From: Lunularia cruciata
Taxonomy: Eukaryota; Streptophyta; Marchantiopsida; Lunulariales; Lunulariaceae
Direction: 5' to 3'
Assembly (NCBI GenBank): GCA_948567375.1
Contig: OX419756.1
Coordinates: forward strand, 42,758,552 to 42,822,551
Length of the DNA: 64,000 bases
Shown: positions 55,976 through 64,000 of the stretch, piece after piece
Layout of the letters: the number at the start of each line of letters is the position of its first letter
How positions within the stretch are numbered: position 1 is the first letter of the stretch
Made by a program: the position numbers and the translations under genes
The notes under the pieces: generated by a model
What the model was told of the DNA's origin: nothing
What the model saw: the letters and a program-made list of their open reading frames with translations, nothing else
Database searches by the model: none

Positions 55976-58005
55976 CCACGGGACAAAATGGTCCAAAGAA
56001 TTGAGCAGTTTCGGCGCAGGCAACTCTGAAGTGCGAGTACACAGCTTTAAGTGGAAACAAAGAAGTAGTTGAGTATAAGAGTTTATGGGTTCAAGCTCGA
56101 TTCCGATGGGAGGAGTTTTCCGTTTTACGCCAGCTCCATTCCTACAAAGTGTGTGTACTCTAAATAATCGACTCAAAATTCAGAAAGTGATTAAACAAAA
56201 GAACCAAAAAAAACCGTGAAAACTTGCTGCTCTAGAACAGCTATCCCTGTGCATGGCATTTGAAACACAACATAAAAGTGTAGTGAATATTAGTGTTGTT
56301 TCATCAGGTTATTTAACAACCCTTTTTTATGCTAGAAAAACGGGTAGATCTCATCTTTCTTCTCCATTCGCTCACTTTTCTGTGGGATTCTTCTCTGTAT
56401 CACTTATTTTCACGGTATTCTCTTTCCCTTTCTATAATTCTTGGAAACAATATAAGAAGAAAATGATAACTTACATTCGTACATATACTCTAAAAAGTTA
56501 CCTTCAATGGTGCTTACTTTTGATCGGGAAGCCTTGGAACTGCGAGGGGTGCAGCATGTGTGAAACCGATTTCTGGCTGTTAGCTCTCTAGAATTCTATC
56601 ACAAGGTTTTCGCTGAACTGTGCCGAGTCTTTTGCGGTATTGCTTGTAAATGAATTCGAATCGCGTGATGAAAAATTAGATTTTTGAACTTTGCAATCTA
56701 ACTATACTTGTCAAATCCTTTCAAAACCCTCATTTTGACATGAATATCTAGTGTCTACATTATTGCCGTTGTGACATGTTAAATGTCTGCAGTCCTTCAA
56801 TAATGAAGATACAATGAACACCTGGTTGTTTCACAGTTATCCTACGTTACCATTTTGCATTTTTGTTTTGGTATTCCTGGAGATTAGATTTCGGCAGCCG
56901 AGACTTCCGAACAAATGGGTGTGGCATACCGCGAAACGAAAGTTTGCACCATGGGAATCGAACATCAGTAAGTCGAGCAAGTGTGTCGGCCTTTAGAGCG
57001 ACATTATAGTATCTGGGGGAAAGAGATCGACGTGCCACGAACCGTTGTTGATTGCGGGCAGGTAAAAGTGGAAAAAACTTTCACCCGTTGAGAACATGGA
57101 GTGCAATTAGTCCGCTTCCCTTCCATTTTTCTCCAGAGTCGCTGCAACATGAGTGTCAACACGAAGTAATACCTCGTAATGCTCTATCGGCTATCGGCAG
57201 AACGGTGTAGTCTGGACCTTCGTAGACCTACAGGTTTTGTCTGCACTATCGACATTAGCACGCATATCATGCAGACCTCCTTGTGGGCCTATGAAGTGCA
57301 GATTTGAATAATCGTGTGGCACAAGTTACTCCGGCATAGGTTGTGATGATGACGCAACGAACTTTTCCCGAGGGTATCCGGCACAGAAGTATCCTGATGA
57401 AGAAGGTGTGCATGATCTCACGCCGCAGGTGTAACTAAGTCAACAGTACGCAGCATGCTTTGCCCTTCGAGGCAAAGTTCTCTTCACCTGTGGGGCTACA
57501 ACACCCCCAAAAAGACATGGAGAGAGAAAGATGGCACAAAACCTGCATGGAGATGATTCCACATGTGCTCCCAGTGAAGCCCTGATACACGGCCGCGTCA
57601 ATGGCACATCCATTTCCATTCACGTCCAGTTCCATTCAGATGGTTTGCATCGACACCATGGTGAAAATCTTTGGTCTGTTACAATACATTTCAAAACTTT
57701 TTGCTGTTCAGCTTGGTGGAATCAGCTCATTTGTACACCTTCGGAAAGTCTTTATTTGGTACATATTTTCCTAGGTGCACGTGCATTGAATCAGGTCTAC
57801 CTGATACGCAATCTTTCTTTCACTCTATTCAGACTAATTCACAATGAACATTTGATCTGTTAATTCGTCAAATTGCGCGTTCGTTCCCTCCTCACTCTCT
57901 CTATCTCTCCCTCACTAAACAATTCATCTTGAGACACTTTATAAAACATCGCATCGCAGTAAGAAAAGCCACCCCCAAGGAGGGAGACAGTCTAAATACC
58001 ACCCT
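55976..58005. other. Intergenic region 3' of the B-box gene
   Basis: No gene recognised. On the minus strand AATAAA at 57751-57756 is a possible poly(A) signal about 250 nt beyond the stop of the B-box gene. Two tRNA-like B-box words occur (about 56085-56112 plus; 56948-56963 minus), possible SINE traces. Confidence 0.4.
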
Positions 58006-59211
58006 CTATGACGGTAATCGCTTCACAAATCGGCCCTTCATACGGGGTCGTCTTTCAGCATTCAATTTTCGAACCTCGTACCGGATCTGCTTGGAAAAGA
58101 GACGAGTGCGCCGCTTCTCGCGGTATCTCATTACTCGAGCCTCTCTTCCACCTCCAACCTCTAACCCCTCGTCTCCGCCTCCGAGCACAGGTACTTCGCC
58201 TACTTGCTCTCTCGGGAAGCTCTCTAGGTCCAAATTCAGAGATACGTCCATGCTCGAAAAGATTGGTACGGTTTGATTCTGTCCACCATCTTCAGTCCAC
58301 AGTGGACCACGTCCTGACCACGCGCTCAGAACGTCCTCATAATTCAGTTTCAGAGAGGGAACTTGTGATTTCTGATTCTCCCCGCTAAAATCTTGAAAAG
58401 GGTACAGAAGAGACACGTTCTTCTCTGTCTTTACATTTGACGAATCCAGTAGCTCTCCAAATCCAGTTTGAACATGGTCAAAACTTTCATTTTTCACAGC
58501 AGCGAGATTGTACTCCGATTTGCATCCGTCCTGGTTGAATCCCGACCCCTCCTCGCCGTTCTCATCCAGGAAATCTGCCTCGGTCACAATGTCTCCGATG
58601 TCGAGGTATTCATCATCGCTTCCGCCGACAGTATCTTCATCTCCCCTCTCGAGATAGTGAAATTCCTGAGGCACCTCCATGCTGGGAAACTCATCCGTGG
58701 GACTCATAACCCCAGGCTCACCGCCAGTAGCCGGCAGCTCTGGTACATACTGGGGAAGTGCGTGTCCCGCATCTTCAGTTTCTGAAGGGCTTTCAGGGTA
58801 ACCAGGAACTCGAGTATCATCATGATTGGAGAAGAAACTTTGGGCAAGCATTTCATCTTTAATCATCCGTAGTTTCGGGTGTAAGTGATGCTTTTCTCCT
58901 TTGATCTTCTTTTGGCCACCAAGAAGCGGCTCAGTTGACGAACGCTTTGCACTAGCGGGACTACGATCGCCGCCTTTGCATGGAGCACCATTGGGTCCGA
59001 GTCGGACCCGCTCATGCCGGAGTGCTAGGGCATTAGCACAATGAATGGAATTGTCGCAGCGGCCACACAAGTATGCCTCATCTGCAGCACAGTACCAACG
59101 AGCTCGGTCCCGTCCACACACATCGCATGCACGGGCAGAACGTCCGGCCATAGCCATGACTGCGGCAGCCGTCTTACTCTCGGCTGATCTTTGTTCGACA
59201 GTGCCAGCCAT
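58006..59211 (-). CDS. B-box/CCT (CONSTANS-like) transcription regulator
   Basis: A 401-residue protein with one N-terminal B-box and a C-terminal CCT domain. The B-box is at residues 29-70: CDVCGRDRARWYC, DEAYLCGRCDNSIH, and H66 (zinc ligands C29, C32, C41, D44, C49, C52, H57, H66). There is no second B-box. The middle is acidic (SDDEYLDIGD, TEADFLDENGEEG) and has the conserved LNYEDVLSAWSGRGPLW at 289-305, found in the single-B-box group (Arabidopsis COL6/COL16, BBX14-17 type). CCT is at 356-398: REARVMRYREKRRTRLFSKQ and IRYEVRKLNAERRPRMKGRF; it carries the nuclear signal and, in the family, contacts NF-Y partners and DNA. The open frame is unbroken, so the coding part seems to have no intron, although CONSTANS-like genes often have one before CCT. 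The start is chosen at 59211 because the context is AAGATGGC; M19 and M21 are possible inner starts. GC content is higher than in the surrounding transposons. No intact copy of it is nearby. It is the only gene here likely to be functional. Confidence 0.93.
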   Translation of the reverse strand: MAGTVEQRSAESKTAAAVMAMAGRSARACDVCGRDRARWYCAADEAYLCGRCDNSIHCANALALRHERVRLGPNGAPCKGGDRSPASAKRSSTEPLLGGQKKIKGEKHHLHPKLRMIKDEMLAQSFFSNHDDTRVPGYPESPSETEDAGHALPQYVPELPATGGEPGVMSPTDEFPSMEVPQEFHYLERGDEDTVGGSDDEYLDIGDIVTEADFLDENGEEGSGFNQDGCKSEYNLAAVKNESFDHVQTGFGELLDSSNVKTEKNVSLLYPFQDFSGENQKSQVPSLKLNYEDVLSAWSGRGPLWTEDGGQNQTVPIFSSMDVSLNLDLESFPREQVGEVPVLGGGDEGLEVGGGREARVMRYREKRRTRLFSKQIRYEVRKLNAERRPRMKGRFVKRLPS

Positions 59212-59274
59212 CTTCTCGTATTGGTCGTGGGAATGGACTATGGACCCAAAACGAATGCTACCGTGTGAATACCT

Positions 59275-59582
59275 CTGATATGAGAAAGAAATTTTAATCT
59301 AAACACACGTAAAAGCTACCACATCAAACGATGTGTAGCACAATCGTCACCTCCGAGCTGAGAAACTACTTTCGATCTCACTACTACTCGATTCTCCAGA
59401 TTCACAAGAATTCGAAGTATCCAGCTGATTCGTCTTCAGACTCAGCGGTGTAAGAAGCCGTGAACTTTTGTCGCCCTTGGCGATGAGTCTTTCCATAGCA
59501 GGCATGAAAGACGTCTGATCACTCAGGGGAATCCACAACATTTGTCTACCATGAACCACAACACCAAATCAATAGAACCTAC
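59275..59582 (-). other. Possible 5'-UTR intron of the B-box gene
   Basis: The minus strand has a strong donor CAAG|GTAGGT at 59583/59582 and a good acceptor, TTTCTTTCTCATATCAG|AGG, ending at 59275, with a TTAGATTAAA branch-like word before it. The 308-bp intron would leave a short spliced leader. Splicing is predicted from sites only. Confidence 0.45.
59347..59559 (-). other. Possible 70-residue upstream ORF
   Basis: Starts MVHGRQMLWIPLS and ends ES-SSEIESSFSARR, stopping 135 nt before the main start. It lies wholly inside the predicted leader intron, so it is in the mRNA only when that intron is kept. I do not recognise the peptide. Confidence 0.35.
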
Positions 59583-59761
59583 CTTGAGAAATCTCCCCAA
59601 CTCAAAGGATCTGACGATCTCCTTCTCTCGCATAAGCAAGCAACTTCTAACTTCCTCTCTCTCCTAGTCTCTCAGTTTTCCCTTCACATCACATCACGTA
59701 GAATTCTACAAAACAAGCTTCAGAGAGGAATTCCCTCGTCCTTGTGCAGGCTATTTTATGG
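59583..59761 (-). promoter_or_regulatory. Putative promoter and leader of the B-box gene
   Basis: On the minus strand a TATA-like CCATAAAATAG lies at about 59751-59761, with CT-rich/GA-rich leader sequence from about 59720 to 59583 (GAGAGACTAGGAGAGAGAGG). The transcription start would be near 59725. No specific light or clock element stands out to me. Confidence 0.4.
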
Positions 59762-60933
59762 TCTGCTCGCTGCGTAAATTCGTCTGTGTAAGGATCTAGA
59801 ACATGCGGGACCGGAGACTTCGTATAGATTTCAAAAGTGACTGCGGAACAAGTTTTGCTCCGCGCGGATTGGCTGCGTTCATACTCTTATCTCACCTGGG
59901 CCAGATCAGCATGACATATCAGCTGAGCTTCACCTGCCACGTCAAAGTTCCAGGATGGACAGTAGTCCGCCCGTGTGTGACAGTGAGCTCTAAAGGCTAA
60001 AGTGACAATTGCGCAAGGCCGCCATAGTGAACCCTGCCCTTGTCTCAAAATAACCCCACCTCCCGAGTTCCCTCCTTATCAGTTAGTCCTTGACCTTGTC
60101 ATTCTCTTATCGCAATTGATTCACCACATCGACTTTCATTCCGACTACCTCCTACACGCTTGGGACTGGAGGGCCTTGTGCTCTTTTTGTCTTTTCGCAC
60201 TTGTTTGTGCCTTGTAGTCCCTTCCCCTCTCCTTCGGATACTATTTTACATATTTCTATTTTACATATTTGTAAATATCGCACGAACTTGGAGTTTGAGA
60301 ACACATGAAAAATCAAAATAAATGTTCCTAGAGAAAACAGCTCTCTCTTCAGTTTCACTTCCAGTATCCATTGCCATGTTTCCCGTTTATTCGTTCCTGT
60401 TCTTTTGCTTGGGGATTGGGCTTCCTTTAGAGAACTGTTCTACCTTTATGGTCCCCATAGTCCACGGCCAAGTTCGTCTTCTTAATGTCCTGCTACTTCT
60501 CTTACAAACGCTTTTCCTTGGCATTTGTTTATGAATCAGAAAAAGGTCATGATGTATTCCTTTCTTTCTTCTTTCTTTCTTGGAGCTGCGGGGGAGATGC
60601 GGAGCCGGGAGAGGAGAGGGAGAGACCGTGAGACAATATCTGTAATTTCTGAGTGCTCTCTAGCATGGAGCATTCGAGTGAATAGTCTATTCTCTTCGTT
60701 TCTCAATTTCGGTTCCGTGTGCACCTAGATTGAAGACTATGGAGAATGGAGTAGAAAGTTATGAGTATTTTTAGATTTTTTAGGGTTTAGAGTGATCATT
60801 ATACATTGAGAGTGATGGGTTGGGGATTTTCATTTCCAATTTCTTGGTTTTCATGATTTCATTCCATGGGAATTTAGTTTGAAAATTTTGGAGATCAAAA
60901 TTGAAAGTTATGAGAGTTTATAGATTTTAGGGT
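59762..60933. other. Intergenic region between the B-box gene and the LINE
   Basis: No gene recognised. CT-rich microsatellite-like TTCTTTCTTTCTT words occur at about 60565-60582 and a GA-rich stretch at about 60595-60630. Two related about 40-bp blocks with a telo-box-like TTTAGGGTTT lie at 60751-60792 and 60901-60940, next to the LINE start. Confidence 0.4.
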
Positions 60934-61486
60934 TTGGAGATATTGTTTTCTTATGTGAATAGGGATGTGAGGGGTTGTGGTTTTGTAGATATGGGGGAGA
61001 TATGGAAAGGAGCAACATGTGTTACTATCATTATTCTTGTGCTAGCCATGGCTACACCTTTCCATGTAGGGTTGCTTAGAGCGGGTCGGGATACACTATG
61101 CCCGGTGTGTCACCAACGCTTTACCTCGCAAGGGGTAAAGACCCATGTGTGAAGGATGCACAAGGACTATGATTGGACCACTTGGGATGCCCACGTGAGA
61201 CGAGTGACCACATCGACAGCAGTGACACTCGGGATTACGCATGCTTCTTCTATACCTTTGTTGATCGTTCCAGGGATACCGATCGAGTCTTGTGAGTGGT
61301 TAACTTCTCAGGCAGGTTGCATTTTGGGGTTATTTGAGACTAGTTTTCCATGTCCATGTCTATTCCATAGGTTACCCCGCACACTCCATGATGAGGCTAG
61401 ATAGACTTTTCGCCTACCACTAGACCGTTTGGCACGTGATCCCTTGGACGAGTTAGCATGGTTCCTATTCCTCTTACTCCCTTGAT
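60934..61486 (+). pseudogene. LINE N-terminal part with C2H2 zinc finger
   Basis: CPVCHQRFTSQGVKTHV then a TGA and RMHKDYDWTTWD. The spacing C-x2-C-x11-H, with the second His after the stop, is a C2H2 finger (61099-61160) as in the DNA-binding N-terminus of R2-like elements. After a second stop at 61402 the frame continues LDRLARDPLDELAWFLFLLL to about 61486. The stop after THV probably was an Arg codon CGA. Confidence 0.6.
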
Positions 61487-61862
61487 GGTGTCTTCGTTAT
61501 GCTAGAGGGGGACGTGCGGGGCATAGAGAAGTGGCTACTAGATTTCATCGATTCCGAGCGGGGGATTAGGCAGCCCTTCAGAAGGAGTCTGTTAGGGCTA
61601 CATGATTTAGGAGACAAGCATCGCCACAAGATACCACATATTCCACTCAATTATGACGATGTAGGACATTGGATCAGGCGGGAGAGTTTAGTAGAGCAGC
61701 ACGAGCACCACACTCTTTGTTTATAGTGAGTCCTATCGATGAGACCATCTCCTCCCTACGCTCATTACATCCTATTGCAGTAGAGGGACTACCATCAGAG
61801 GTCTTAGATTATCATCCTGAGCAGCCTTTATGTCTTGATAGGTCGCTATTTGCACAAGCATT

Positions 61863-63335
61863 GTGCACTGCCCCTCGCCTTTTCTCAAGAGGCTTGTCAA
61901 GGATGGTTATGAGCACCTTAGAGATTGCTTCCAGGCAGATGATCCTTCTAGTGGTTTTACCGAGTTGTTTCAAGTGGCTGTAGCAGTAGCGAGGGGAGAC
62001 ATGCCTATGTCTGTTAGTCGGGTGTTAGGTGCTAGTCTACTTCTTGCGATGGAGAAGGACACGAGAGGCATTAGACCGATTGCTATTGGAGAGATCCTTT
62101 TGCGTTTGGTCAGTCGTACCATTGTCCTTCAACATCATTCTCACTTTCGACAACACCTTAGTCCACATCAGTTTGGAGTAGCTACACTTGGAGGATGTGA
62201 GGCTATATCTCTATGTATTAGAGCACTCCTAGATATCCATCCGGAGTGGGTCGTCCTATAGGTGGATGTTGAGAACGCTTTTAATAGCATCTCACATGCA
62301 TCCATCTTTAGAGAGCTTAGGGAGGCTGGTGGATCCTTGGCAAGTCTCATTCCTTTTGTGTGGTCTTTTTATGGCTCTCCGGCTTCCCTTTACTACCAGC
62401 ATGGTGGTTCACAGGAGGGAGTCACCGTCTTGGAGTCAGCTGTTGGTACACGTTAGGGAGATCCTTTGGGGGGGCCCTTATTTGCCATCGCTCACTTTAG
62501 AGCTCTACTATCTACTACTTTGGCCATGTCAGGTTGTGTATTTCACTCCTTGGCAGATGATACACACATCGTAGGCCCTATAGATCAGATTAGGCGGGCC
62601 TTTGACTACTTGATTGCCGAGCTACATCTAGTAGGCTTGAGAGTCAAGGTGTCAAAGTGTGGGGCATGGTCCCCTCTAGGTATCCCTCCCCACCTTGAGC
62701 TTCCAGAGGGTTGTATCACATCCACAAATGGACTTTGTGTTCTTGGAGTGCCAGTAGGATCGGAGGATTTTGTCACACGCTTCTTAGACATTGCTCTTGC
62801 AAAAGATGTTCTCCATGTGGATGACCTTCCATTACTAGGAGATCCGCATGTGGCATTTGGTATACTATCTTCCAGTATTGCTCGTCGACCATCCTACCTC
62901 ATCCGTACAGTTCCTTCCTCACCGTCCTTCTTATCACATATGAGAGCATTTGATAGGAGGATTATGGGAGTCTTTGGTGATATTATTAGACCAGGGACTT
63001 TTGAGTGTGTGACCGGGGATTTGGCACATAGACAGACGGCTCTACCAATCTCATGTGGTGTGGTTGGCTTGCTTTCTATGGAGGAGATGACACCTATAGC
63101 ATTGTTGGGTAGTTGGGCTCTCTCGGCACCCCTACTTTCCTCTCGTTTTGTGGTTGCTGATAGGCCGGTTTTGGAGACTTATGTGACAGAGGTGGAGGGA
63201 AGATCCTTTTCTCTCCAATTGTTATTGTGGCAGACAAGAGACAGTCTATCCCTACGAGCACAAGAGGATTTTCCACCTTTTGCTTCACTATTGTCAGATT
63301 GGACTAGAGGTTTACAGTCTTCCTTGATGGAATGA
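61863..63335 (+). pseudogene. LINE reverse transcriptase
   Basis: One frame with stops. Blocks: KDTRGIRPIAIGEILLRLVS (62053-62112), FGVATLGGCEAISLCIRALL, VDVENAFNSISHASIF with the first catalytic Asp (about 62262), GTR*GDPLGGPLFA (RQGDPLGG is universal here; the Gln codon CAG is TAG at 62454-62456), SLADDTHIVGP with the LADD catalytic pair (about 62550-62580, usually FADD or YADD), and GLRVKVSKCGAWSPLGIPP. The TAG at 62259-62261 again stands before VDVENAF, where Gln is usual. The thumb continues to a TGA at 63333-63335. Confidence 0.85.
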
Positions 63336-64000
63336 CAGTATGAGCATGCGCTATATTCTCTCTTAGTCGACTCGTCCATTCCTCAGGCTACTAGAGCACG
63401 TCTTCGCTCTTGCTCTGGCAAGGGTGTAGGCTCTTGGATCCTAGCTCGACCATGCATTAGGGCTTTCCGACTTGCACCAACTACTTTCTCTATAGCGATG
63501 AGGTTTCGCCTAGGTTTGGTCCACCCATCTGCATCTCCATTACTCACGTGTGAGTGTGGTTCTACACTAGATGCAGCAGCAGTCCACATGACACGGTGTC
63601 CTTTTGGAGGACAAAGGATAGCTACCCATGATGCCATTAGAGACATAGTGTTTGCTATGGCACGAGAGAGTGGATACTTGGCTTGAGGAGCATTTATATG
63701 CTTTGGAGACGACACGTGTCAAGGTAGACTTATACTTGGTCCAAGATGATCAAGTGACAGTAGCGGATGTCGTGGTTACGGACTCTACGCGGGATACAGT
63801 TTTGGAGGGAGTGATTACCTATCCCCCTGGATGGGCGGCAAGTGCAACAGCAGGTCGCAAGGTCTCCAAGAATAGGGGCATGCAGCGAGGTCACCTCTTT
63901 GTTCCTCTAGCCTTGGAGTTATATGGAGCGATGGACACGGCATTTGACACATTTGTCAAGGAGTGCGCGAGAGCTTATCATGTTAGGCGTCAAGGGGTTA
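63336..64000 (+). pseudogene. LINE CCHC motif and restriction-like endonuclease (partial)
   Basis: After the stop the same frame goes on through LGLVHPSASPLLTCECGSTL and AVHMTRCPFGG (C-x-C, H-x3-C; about 63547-63612), the CCHC knot before the nuclease in R2-like elements. A +1 shift near 63685 leads to RVKVDLYLVQDDQVTVADVV (63714 on), VTDSTRDTVLEGVI and GRKVSKNRGMQRGHLF. The Asp, the later Asp of ADVVVTD and the Lys of KVSK fit a PD-(D/E)XK nuclease, although the Pro before the first Asp is Val. The window ends inside the domain. Confidence 0.66.

Larger units (their letters stand above)
60934..64000 (+). mobile_element. LINE with C-terminal restriction-like endonuclease
   Basis: One plus-strand element, cut by the window end: an N-terminal zinc finger, reverse transcriptase, a CCHC-type cysteine motif and a PD-(D/E)XK-like domain. 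That domain order (endonuclease after RT) marks the older non-LTR lineages (R2, R4, NeSL, CRE and relatives such as Utopia), unlike the APE-endonuclease L1 and RTE LINEs usual in plants. It has at least three in-frame stops in the RT part and one frameshift. The 5' boundary is not defined. Confidence 0.75.

Noticed and set aside
56940-57060. True tRNA gene
   Set aside because: A B-box-like word only; no cloverleaf with matching acceptor stem can be drawn by eye.
57531-57863. 110-residue plus-strand open frame downstream of the B-box gene
   Set aside because: No domain, no start context and no related copy seen; probably chance.
61156-61404. Separate host gene before the RT
   Set aside because: Continues in frame with the zinc-finger part and leads into the LINE; belongs to that element.

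Overview
The window reads as nuclear DNA of a land plant with a large, transposon-rich genome. The evidence is one clear plant-only gene (a single B-box plus CCT, CONSTANS-like regulator), chromodomain Ty3/Gypsy elements whose primer-binding sites match plant initiator-Met tRNA, a Mutator (MULE) fragment and a plant-type mariner. A conifer, another gymnosperm or a seed-free plant seems likelier than a flowering plant, because the window also carries a LINE with a C-terminal restriction-like endonuclease and a Gypsy element with a captured DNA methyltransferase. That placement is inference.

Layout. 1-7.7 kb: a MULE transposase scrap and badly decayed copies of Gypsy family A (plus strand 485-3137, minus strand 3138-7675). 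7.7-13.4 kb: B1, a family B chromovirus (+) cut off before its 3' LTR. 13.4-26.9 kb: C, an LTR element on the minus strand whose pol resembles the Tat/Athila side of Gypsy, with a complete family A element (A1, 14389-20035, 426-bp LTRs, target duplication gatgt) nested in it. 26.9-28.4 kb and 41.0-44.3 kb: two halves of element D (-), with gag, aspartic protease, a cytosine-5 DNA methyltransferase region and the start of reverse transcriptase. The halves are split by B2 (28423-41031, target duplication caagg). B2's 5' LTR is itself split by A2 (35030-40979, target duplication ttacc). 44.3-47.4 kb: a solo-like C LTR and a deleted family A element. 49.6-52.5 kb: a mariner-like element with TIRs and TA duplications. 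47.4-49.6 and 52.5-57.9 kb: AT-rich DNA in which I recognise no gene. 58.0-59.8 kb: the B-box/CCT gene (-), the only apparently functional gene. 60.9-64.0 kb: a LINE-type element (+), running off the edge.

Insertion order follows from nesting and from LTR pairs counted by eye: A1 LTRs differ at 17 of 426 sites (about 4%, 15 of them transitions) and A2 outer LTRs at 8 of 426 (about 2%, all transitions). D is older than B2, which is older than A2; C is older than A1. No retroelement here has an uninterrupted gag-pol. Several premature stops sit where the related copy or the family consensus has CAG or CAA, as expected from deamination of methylated cytosine.

The most notable object is D. On its minus strand a protease is followed by recognisable C5-methyltransferase motifs I, IV, VI, VIII and X in canonical order, then by a Gypsy-type RT N-terminus. 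The copy is dead, but it records a retrotransposon lineage that carried its own DNA methyltransferase, most like the DNMT3/DRM family by eye. Second is the family A LTR, whose palindromic GAAGCTTC array includes perfect heat-shock elements upstream of a TATA box.
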